From Elusimicrobiota bacterium (lineage in GTDB: Bacteria > Elusimicrobiota > Elusimicrobia > 2-02-FULL-39-32), in the NCBI GenBank assembly GCA_023249835.1, contig JAHFBY010000157.1:1-5485 (forward strand): DNA of 5,485 bases, in the 5' to 3' direction. This document shows, piece by piece, positions 1 through 5,485 of the stretch. The first letter of the stretch is position 1. Each line of letters opens with the position of its first letter. The translations under genes were made by a program, and so were the position numbers. The notes beneath the pieces are model-generated. The model made no database searches, was not told where the DNA came from, and saw only the letters and a program-made list of their open reading frames with translations.

Positions 1-107
1 TCCTTGGCCAAATCCCCATCTTGGGCCATTTATTCAAAAAAACCGGCATATCTAAATCTCGTGGAGAACTTTTGGTATTCGTTACTCCCAAAATTATTCC
101 TTACTAA
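1..107 (+). CDS. Secretin C-terminal fragment, PilQ-like (5' end outside window)
   Basis: This is the last part of an outer-membrane secretin gene, whose product forms the ring through which a type IV pilus or type II secretion pseudopilus system passes the outer membrane. Complete codons begin at base 3 and give 34 residues before TAA at 105-107. They start LGQIPILGHLFKK and end ELLVFVTPKIIPY. This matches the end of the secretin domain: a G-x-I-P-x-L-G-x-L-F segment, a short polar linker, then E-L-L-x-F-x-T-P-x-I. The ELLVFVTPKI ending is closer to PilQ than to most GspD proteins, which more often read L-M-V-F-I-R-P. The protein stops three residues after that motif, so it has no long C-terminal extension. 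The rest of the gene lies upstream of the window. The secretin family is clear. The choice of PilQ over GspD or another secretin is moderately secure, so no symbol is assigned. Confidence 0.85.
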   Translation, partial: LGQIPILGHLFKKTGISKSRGELLVFVTPKIIPY

Positions 108-149
108 CTTGAACCGCTGACCGTTTAAAATCCTGCCGCATACGCTAAA

Positions 150-1256
150 ATGTCCGGGTTCACCCACAGGCTCTATTTGTTATTTTTTTCTCTAACGCTC
201 TTTGCAGTTCCTTTTTGCCGATTTCTTTGGGACGATTGGGCAATTTTGACACTCTTTGGAATTTCGCTCCTGCTCTTTTGTTTATATTTATTAAATAAAC
301 TCGCGAACCTTATTTTTCCGCAAATCTCTTGGCCTTTGACCTTATTTTGCTTTACCGCTTTTTTAATTCTTTCCTCTGCGCACGCGGCCAACAGTACCCC
401 TGCTCGAATACATTTAATGGGTTATGCGGCAATAACCCTTTTCTATTTATTCTCATCCGGCAATTCGCAAAAAACCACCGACCATTTACAATTAATATTT
501 TGTGCAAGCGCCTCAATTTATGCTGTTTTCTACATTTTAACCCTGTTGAAAAATGATATTTCGAACGCGCGATTAACCCTTGAATTTTTTATTAACCATA
601 ACCTTGCCGCCTCTTTTATGCTCTTTTCTCTATTTGCCGCTTGGAACCAACTGGCCCGTCATAAATGGCAAAGTTTAGCTGCCATTGGACTGTCCATCAT
701 TGCTTTAATGATGAGCAAGTCCATTGCGGCGCTTTTGGGGCTCATCATGGCCATAATCTATCTGCGTAAGACTCGCGCCCAGAACAGCCGTCAACATATC
801 GCTGTCTGGATTTTAACAGCCTGCGCTGTTTGCGGAATTGGGATTTTAATGCGAACATTTATTATCCAGTCCTTCTCGGACCGCGCTCGCTGGTGGATGG
901 CGGCTATTAAACTAATTAAAATATCTCCGATTTTTGGAAATGGTCCCGGCTCCTACGAAATAGCCGGACAAGAATATATGGCGCCCGGACTAAAATCAGT
1001 ATTCGCGCATAGCTATCCTTTGCAAATGGCCGCAGAGTTAGGTTTGCCCACGCTGTTTTTTTGGGTTATTTTTTTATACAGTGAATGGAAACAAGGTAAA
1101 AACCGCTATCTCAAAGCCGGGCTCTTGGCGGTTTTTACCCAAAATCTAACGGATATTTCCATGAACCTGTTTGGCATACTATTATTCTTTATCTTGTTTT
1201 TAGCTTGGTCAAAAATAGACGAGGAAACGGGGTCAATGGAAAACGCCCCTTCATGA
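150..1256 (+). CDS. O-antigen ligase / polymerase family (Wzy_C-like) membrane protein
   Basis: This is a 368-residue polytopic inner-membrane protein with about 10-12 hydrophobic segments, the main ones near residues 8-24, 31-50, 60-78, 88-104, 113-133, 146-166, 173-206, 216-238, 296-310 and 338-354. It carries the hallmarks of the WaaL/Wzy/PglL superfamily. An F-I-N-H-N-L-A segment at 147-153 resembles the usual N-x-N-x-x-A motif. The large loop at about 239-295 contains R245, W247-W248, a G-N-G-P-G stretch at 263-267, and H287 followed by LQMAAELG, giving the family's H-x(7)-E-x-G pattern (E295). Known members transfer or polymerise undecaprenyl-diphosphate-linked glycans on the periplasmic face, with lipid A core or protein (pilin) as acceptor. 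Sequence alone does not distinguish ligase, polymerase and protein O-oligosaccharyltransferase. ATG at 150 is the only usable start after the in-frame stop at 126-128, although no clear Shine-Dalgarno precedes it. The gene lies 42 bases after the secretin and its stop overlaps the next start. I192 sits where many relatives have Arg. Confidence 0.85.
   Translation: MSGFTHRLYLLFFSLTLFAVPFCRFLWDDWAILTLFGISLLLFCLYLLNKLANLIFPQISWPLTLFCFTAFLILSSAHAANSTPARIHLMGYAAITLFYLFSSGNSQKTTDHLQLIFCASASIYAVFYILTLLKNDISNARLTLEFFINHNLAASFMLFSLFAAWNQLARHKWQSLAAIGLSIIALMMSKSIAALLGLIMAIIYLRKTRAQNSRQHIAVWILTACAVCGIGILMRTFIIQSFSDRARWWMAAIKLIKISPIFGNGPGSYEIAGQEYMAPGLKSVFAHSYPLQMAAELGLPTLFFWVIFLYSEWKQGKNRYLKAGLLAVFTQNLTDISMNLFGILLFFILFLAWSKIDEETGSMENAPS
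1253..1256 (+). promoter_or_regulatory. ATGA stop/start overlap, likely translational coupling
   Basis: The ATG of the first YfhO-like gene overlaps the TGA of the O-antigen-ligase-like gene by four bases. No strong Shine-Dalgarno lies 5-10 bases upstream, where the sequence is C-rich (acgccccttc). A GAGGA at 1221-1225 is too far away, at about 27 bases. Start at this site therefore probably depends on ribosomes finishing the upstream gene. The overlap decides the choice of 1253 over the TTG at 1205. Confidence 0.7.
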
Positions 1257-3265
1257 GAGCGCGGGAATCACTTTTCATCTTCCTGCTCTTGGCCGCGCCT
1301 TTTTTCTTTTTGTCCGGAGAACTTCTATCTTCCCGCGTTTACTTTGCCCGGGACCTGACTTATCTGTTTCACCCTTGGCGCGCATTGCAAGCGCAAATGG
1401 TTCAATCCGGAGAAATGCCCCTGTGGAACTCCTACCAAATGGGGGGAATGCCGTTCCTCGCCAATGGCCAATCTTCCGTCCTTTATCCGTTCACCTTGCT
1501 TTTTAATTTTTTAAACTTCGCGCTCGCCTTAAAATTTTTTCATTGGTTCCAATACGCGTTGGCGGGAATTGGGTTATACCTGCTGGCAAGAAAATTAAGG
1601 TTTCATCCTTGGATCAGTTTCACCGGCGGGATTATCTTCGCCTATAACGGGTACGCTTTAACCCGATCCGAATTTTTAAGTTTGATCGGATCTTTGATCT
1701 GGCTGCCGATGATCATTTTATTTGCGGGCAGCTCCTCTTACCCGGTCAAAACGCGCCATTGGCGGGAGAAAATCTTTACCCGTGATATTGTCTTCTGCTC
1801 CATTGCTTTTTGCCTGTCTCTGTTTGCAGGTTATCCCCAAATTTTTCTCCTGGAAGGTTGCGTTGCCCTGCTTTTTTCCATAACCGCGCGCGGTTTCAGG
1901 AACGCTGTTTATTTTTGGCCGATGGTTGGGGGGATAGTTTTAAGTATAGGCGCAGCGCAGTGGTTGCCTACCTTAGAACTGACGCAATTATCCATCCGCA
2001 GCGGAAACGGTTTGCCCCTGCATGAGGCCGGCACTTACTCATTCCCGCTCTATGACCTGGCGGGTTTAATTAATCCGTTCGCGCTCACCCGGCACCCGGA
2101 TCAGTTTTCAGTTGAAAAATTTTTTTGGATTTACAGCGCTTGGTGGGGAATGGCTTCTACTGCGGCGCTTTTATTTGCCTTTCATCAACGCCGAAAACGT
2201 TTAGCGCTTTTAAGTTTCACGGTATTTGCCGCAGGGTTAATTTGGGCGATGGGCACGGAACTGCCGCTATATGAGTTTTTATTTAGTTACCTGCCCCTGG
2301 TCCGACTTTTTCGTTACCCGTCCGTAGTTTTATACTGGACCGTAAGCGGCGCAACGCTCTTAACGCTTTGCGGTATGGAAGGGCTAAAAATTCACCTGAA
2401 AAAACATGGCGCAACTTTTATTGCTTTAGTCGGTTGCCTGGCAATAACGGAACTCTTCTATTATTCCCGCCATTTTATGAGCGCTCTTCCCAGCGACTTC
2501 TACACCTACCAGTCCGATAGCGTGCGCCAAATATCAAATAATAATCAAGGCCTTACCATGCTCGCGCCGCGGATCAGCCTCATCAGCCGCATCGAAGGCA
2601 ACGGTGTTTATGACATATATCTAAAGTTACGAAGGCTCTTGTCCGGGTTAACGAATCTGCCTTATAGGATCGCCACCCTTACTCCGGCCGGGGAACCCTT
2701 GGCGTTAAAGTCCTATCACCAACTTTATACCTCGCTACTAACGGCGAAATCAATTGATCAGGCTAGACCTATATTAAACTTGTGGAACGTACGCAATTTT
2801 CTGACCGATCAAGTCCTGGATAAATCCTGGGACCTCAAAAGCAAAGAACTCTATGCGAACCTATATACTAACCCGCAAGCGTTCGGGCTGGCTTATGCCT
2901 TGGGAAAAAATAACAAAAGGTTCTTACCCGTTCGATACAAACGCACGAACTATAAAATTATGGCCGAATATTTACTGGATGAAAACGCCCTGGGCGTGTT
3001 TGTGCAGCCCAAATTTCCCGGATGGTTAACATATTGCGTTCAGTGCAGCCAACACGCAACCGGTCCGATAGAGTCCATTAGTTTTTTAGGTTATTTTCAC
3101 GCCCTTAAGCTTGCCCAAGGCCGCCACCGACTCTATTTGATTTATCAACCCGCCTCTTGGCGGATAGCCTTAATGCTGTGCGCCGCTGGACTGGGTCTTT
3201 TGATCCTAAGCGGCGCATTGGCCTATAAACGAGCTTTTAGACCAGAAGTGCGACCCTTGGAATGA
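1253..3265 (+). CDS. YfhO-like GT-C family membrane glycosyltransferase (upstream copy)
   Basis: This 670-residue multi-pass protein resembles the YfhO family, GT-C-type glycosyltransferases that use polyprenyl-phosphate sugars outside the cytoplasmic membrane. In B. subtilis and Listeria, relatives act in lipoteichoic acid glycosylation. After a first membrane segment (about 6-26), the predicted catalytic loop has D34, P41, MPLWNSY at 55-61, GG at 64-65 and YP at 78-79. Further family-like landmarks are G-Y-P-Q-I at 193-197, A-A-Q-W-L-P at 234-239, I-N-P-F at 273-276 and L-F-R-Y-P at 352-356. After the membrane core comes a predicted extracytoplasmic domain (about 405-632) with a PGW motif at 589-591, then a last membrane segment (about 636-657) and a basic tail. 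ATG at 1253 is preferred because it overlaps the previous stop as ATGA. The longer reading from TTG at 1205 adds 16 polar residues before the membrane segment and has no ribosome site. A cysteine pair (C595, C598) follows PGW. The sugar and acceptor cannot be read from the sequence. At 670 residues it is shorter than my recollection of Bacillus YfhO (about 860). Confidence 0.82.
   Translation: MRARESLFIFLLLAAPFFFLSGELLSSRVYFARDLTYLFHPWRALQAQMVQSGEMPLWNSYQMGGMPFLANGQSSVLYPFTLLFNFLNFALALKFFHWFQYALAGIGLYLLARKLRFHPWISFTGGIIFAYNGYALTRSEFLSLIGSLIWLPMIILFAGSSSYPVKTRHWREKIFTRDIVFCSIAFCLSLFAGYPQIFLLEGCVALLFSITARGFRNAVYFWPMVGGIVLSIGAAQWLPTLELTQLSIRSGNGLPLHEAGTYSFPLYDLAGLINPFALTRHPDQFSVEKFFWIYSAWWGMASTAALLFAFHQRRKRLALLSFTVFAAGLIWAMGTELPLYEFLFSYLPLVRLFRYPSVVLYWTVSGATLLTLCGMEGLKIHLKKHGATFIALVGCLAITELFYYSRHFMSALPSDFYTYQSDSVRQISNNNQGLTMLAPRISLISRIEGNGVYDIYLKLRRLLSGLTNLPYRIATLTPAGEPLALKSYHQLYTSLLTAKSIDQARPILNLWNVRNFLTDQVLDKSWDLKSKELYANLYTNPQAFGLAYALGKNNKRFLPVRYKRTNYKIMAEYLLDENALGVFVQPKFPGWLTYCVQCSQHATGPIESISFLGYFHALKLAQGRHRLYLIYQPASWRIALMLCAAGLGLLILSGALAYKRAFRPEVRPLE
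3262..3265 (+). promoter_or_regulatory. ATGA stop/start overlap, likely translational coupling
   Basis: The second YfhO-like gene starts on an ATG that overlaps the TGA of the first copy by four bases. Nearby purine-rich bases (AGAAG at 3244-3248 and GGA running into the start codon) are poorly placed for a ribosome site. Coupled re-initiation is the simplest reading, and it would keep production of the two paralogues linked. Confidence 0.7.
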
Positions 3266-5475
3266 AGCGCAACCTCCTGCTCCTGCTGTTTGCCTTAACG
3301 TTGCTCTTTTGCGCCCCGATCCTTTTTACTAATGGCGTCCTAAAGAACTACGGTGACATCTACCAATACGTTTGGCCTTTTCGCCATTATGCCTTAGAGT
3401 CTCTGGAGAGCGGCACGCTTCCGCTCTGGAACCCCTATATATTTGCGGGAGCCCCGTTTCAGGCTTCTCCCCAGTCCGCTCTCTTTTATCCTCTTTCGTT
3501 GATTTTTTATTTCTTGCCCATGCCTCAAGCCATTAACTTGTTCGCCTTCATTCATTTGTTCTTGAATGCTGTGGGCATGTTTCTGCTATTAAAGTCATGG
3601 AACCGTTCGCAGAGCGCTTGCTTGCTAGGTGCAATTGTTTGGTCATTTTCATTTTTTATGCTTTCCAAAATGAGCGCGGGCCACATCGTTCATATTTCCG
3701 GCTATAGTTGGGCCGGCTTAGTGATCCTCTTTACAGGAAAAGCATTTAGAAAATCCGCGTCCGGACAATTAAACGGATTAACCCAAACTTTTCTTTGCTC
3801 CAGTTTAGTCCTAACCGTAACCCTGCAATTTTTTTCCGGCCATACCCAAGTTTGGATGCACACCATGATCCTAAGCGCGGTTATCTTCACAATCCTATTT
3901 TTTCGTTCCGAAAAAAACCGAAAAATTCCAATGCTTTTATTGTTGATTTCCCTGGGAAGCGCTTTTTTGACCGCAAGCGCCGTCCAGTTCCTCCCAACCT
4001 TTATATTTGCTCTGCACTCCACCCGGCATCAACCTTCAGACTTTCTCACTCCAAAAACTGTTTATGAGATTGCCACGTCCTATTCCCTGCCTTGGGACGC
4101 TTGGATCAACCTCATCATCCCTGATTTTTTTGGCAACCCCATTTTAGGGACGCACCGAACGCAAGACTTCCCTTCGCTTTACCTGGAAACAGAAACAGTC
4201 TATTTTGGGATCATTCCCTTCTTACTGACCATAACCGGGGCAATAGCGCTCTGCCGGAAACGAAAATTCATTTTACCCTTGTGCGCCGCCCTAATGATCT
4301 ATTTAGCGGCGGGGGCCAACAGTCCGCTTTATAACCTAATTTGGAAACTGTTTGGCTTTATTCGCGCGCCGGCGCGGTTCTACTTTTTAGTTCTGGTCTT
4401 ATTCATTTTCATTTGCACTTATTTTTGGGACTGCCTGCTTAAAAATCGATCGAGCCTTGCCAAACTATCTCTTTTGATCATTGTCAGCGGAGACCTTTGG
4501 CTTCACGGCCGCAAGTTTATTGCATCTGAACCCTATTCATTGATCATGCATCGCACTGAAGCGTTTGACCGGATTAGTCAAGACCTCCTGCAGCCAGCTC
4601 CAATCAAAGGCTTGCGCAGTTACGCGCCTTACCGGATTTTTGGTGACTATTTGCTTCCCAACCAGAACAAAGCCATGTTTTTTCATTTACAAAACGTGAA
4701 CGGTTATGAAGCCGTAATGCAAAAATCATTTTTGTGGTATTTCGCCGCTTCCCAAGGCAGTTCCTGCCTTTACACTACGGGCGTAGATATAAAAAATCCG
4801 AATCGGAATTCATTTACTCTTTTCAGCGTTAAAGACCTAATCCTCAGGCACGAACTTGCAGAGGTTGATTGGCCGGAGATGAAAATCGGATCAGGCCTAA
4901 AAATCTTGCAAAACTCCAACCCGTTTTATCCAATCCGCGCCTATTTTAACTTGCGCAGCATGATTGACAACCAAAAGCTCCTTTCCCGGTTAAATAGCCC
5001 GGCATATGACCCCGGGCTAGAAATTATGGCCGTTGACCCGGAATTGGGTTATGGGTACTTGTTTAATCACGCAAGTTTTGATGACTTAATGCAGGGAAAA
5101 GTAAAAACTATGCCGTCCCAAAAAGTGACCCTGACAAAATTTACCCGTAAAAACGCCCAATCTATTCGCTTTCTTTGGGAGTGCGCCCAAAAAGCAAGCT
5201 TTTGGAATTTTGTTTCCGAAGCCTATTATCCGGGCTGGTTCGTCTGGACCGAAGACGGCCAATGCCGAACACCGTTTTGCGCCAACGGCTATTTTTTATC
5301 GGTATTCATGGAAAATGTTAATCCGCCTAAATCCCAAGTTTATTGGATTTTCAGGCCTATTGACTTCCTCTTGGGCGCCGGCATAAGCGCAATGGCTTGT
5401 CTCTTCATCCTCTCTAACCTCTGGAAAGCCTTGCGCCTAAAATTTGCGCCTAAATCCTCATCATTCCTCTATTAA
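3262..5475 (+). CDS. YfhO-like GT-C family membrane glycosyltransferase (downstream copy)
   Basis: This 737-residue membrane protein is a diverged paralogue of the preceding gene. Segment 4-24 is hydrophobic. The following loop has D32, P39, LPLWNPY at 53-59, G63-A-P and YP at 76-77, with the same spacing as the upstream copy. Later landmarks are S-G-H-T-Q at 192-196, A-V-Q-F-L-P at 240-245, I-I-P-D-F-F-G at 285-291, Y314-F-G, and I-R-A-P-A-R-F at 367-373. D411-L-W-L-H-G-R-K-F corresponds to E400-L-F-Y-Y-S-R-H-F of the upstream protein. A predicted extracytoplasmic domain (about 415-690) ends in the family-typical A-Y-Y-P-G-W at 654-659, followed by E-D-G at 664-666. A last membrane segment (about 691-711) and a basic cytoplasmic tail close the protein. 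It probably transfers a sugar from a polyprenyl-phosphate donor outside the inner membrane; donor and acceptor are unknown. The ATG overlaps the previous TGA as ATGA. The protein is about 67 residues longer than its neighbour, mostly in the C-terminal domain. The gene appears intact. Confidence 0.83.
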   Translation: MKRNLLLLLFALTLLFCAPILFTNGVLKNYGDIYQYVWPFRHYALESLESGTLPLWNPYIFAGAPFQASPQSALFYPLSLIFYFLPMPQAINLFAFIHLFLNAVGMFLLLKSWNRSQSACLLGAIVWSFSFFMLSKMSAGHIVHISGYSWAGLVILFTGKAFRKSASGQLNGLTQTFLCSSLVLTVTLQFFSGHTQVWMHTMILSAVIFTILFFRSEKNRKIPMLLLLISLGSAFLTASAVQFLPTFIFALHSTRHQPSDFLTPKTVYEIATSYSLPWDAWINLIIPDFFGNPILGTHRTQDFPSLYLETETVYFGIIPFLLTITGAIALCRKRKFILPLCAALMIYLAAGANSPLYNLIWKLFGFIRAPARFYFLVLVLFIFICTYFWDCLLKNRSSLAKLSLLIIVSGDLWLHGRKFIASEPYSLIMHRTEAFDRISQDLLQPAPIKGLRSYAPYRIFGDYLLPNQNKAMFFHLQNVNGYEAVMQKSFLWYFAASQGSSCLYTTGVDIKNPNRNSFTLFSVKDLILRHELAEVDWPEMKIGSGLKILQNSNPFYPIRAYFNLRSMIDNQKLLSRLNSPAYDPGLEIMAVDPELGYGYLFNHASFDDLMQGKVKTMPSQKVTLTKFTRKNAQSIRFLWECAQKASFWNFVSEAYYPGWFVWTEDGQCRTPFCANGYFLSVFMENVNPPKSQVYWIFRPIDFLLGAGISAMACLFILSNLWKALRLKFAPKSSSFLY

Positions 5476-5478
5476 GGA
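5474..5478 (+). promoter_or_regulatory. Possible ribosome binding site for a gene beyond the window
   Basis: AAGGA overlaps the TAA stop of the second YfhO-like gene. Seven bases remain before the window ends, so a start codon at or just after the edge would be correctly spaced. This suggests that the operon continues. It is weak evidence because five bases can match by chance and the start codon is not visible. Confidence 0.35.
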
Positions 5479-5485
5479 ATCGAGA

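Noticed and set aside
108..149. Possible promoter in the 42-base gap: TTGAAC at 109-114 and TAAAAT at 126-131.
   Set aside because: The spacing is only 11 bases, far from the usual 16-18, and no other -35-like hexamer fits TAAAAT. The gap is also short enough for read-through from the secretin gene.
1205..1252. N-terminal extension of the first YfhO-like gene from TTG at 1205.
   Set aside because: It would overlap the upstream gene by 52 bases and add a polar stretch before the first membrane segment, with no ribosome site. The ATG at 1253 in an ATGA overlap matches the next junction.
1441..1933. Six-G runs at 1441-1446 and 1928-1933, considered as phase-variation tracts in a surface-glycan gene.
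   Set aside because: Six bases is short for slipped-strand switching. The first run encodes the conserved Gly-Gly of the catalytic loop, and the frame is intact through both.
3702..4022. Minus-strand open frame of 106 codons, and similar short frames at 173-391 (-), 329-556 (+), 1810-2025 (+) and 3795-4067 (+).
   Set aside because: All lie inside well-supported membrane protein genes in other frames, show no recognisable family features, and have no ribosome site or operon context.
4365..4376. Perfect 12-base palindrome CGCGCCGGCGCG inside the second YfhO-like gene.
   Set aside because: It falls within the codons for the family motif R-A-P-A-R (residues 368-372) and is explained by Arg, Ala and Pro codons. 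There is no loop or T-tract to suggest a terminator.
1..5485. Search for CRISPR, tRNA/rRNA, insertion sequences, inverted terminal repeats or toxin-antitoxin genes.
   Set aside because: Nothing was seen by eye on either strand. The window is almost fully occupied by four co-directional genes.

Overview
This window is a single-strand (+), tightly packed stretch of four genes. There is no visible RNA gene, mobile element, CRISPR array or long non-coding gap. The first 107 bases are the 3' end of a secretin gene, most like the type IV pilus secretin PilQ. A 42-base gap follows. Next come three complete integral-membrane protein genes: an O-antigen ligase/polymerase-like (Wzy_C) protein at 150-1256, then two YfhO-like GT-C-type glycosyltransferases at 1253-3265 and 3262-5475. 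Both junctions among these three are 4-base ATGA stop/start overlaps, so they look like one translationally coupled operon. An AAGGA sequence straddles the last stop codon, and the operon may continue beyond the window.

Organism: the outer-membrane secretin implies a diderm bacterium. Base composition looks middling (GC in the mid-40s by eye, not computed). An O-antigen-ligase-like gene with large YfhO-type genes next to pilus or secretion genes fits poorly characterised diderm phyla such as Omnitrophota or Elusimicrobiota. That placement is inference only, because no taxonomic marker is present.

How the genes may work together: YfhO-type proteins are thought to take sugars from polyprenyl-phosphate donors on the outer face of the inner membrane and add them to an acceptor. 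Wzy_C proteins polymerise or transfer undecaprenyl-linked glycans to lipid A core or, as in PglL/TfpW, to protein such as pilin. Their position behind a pilus-type secretin makes a pilin or surface-glycan modification module plausible. The acceptor, the sugar, the donor-making enzyme and the flippase are all absent from this window. The individual families are known; the undescribed part is the arrangement and its substrate. I found no evidence of a wholly new type of system.
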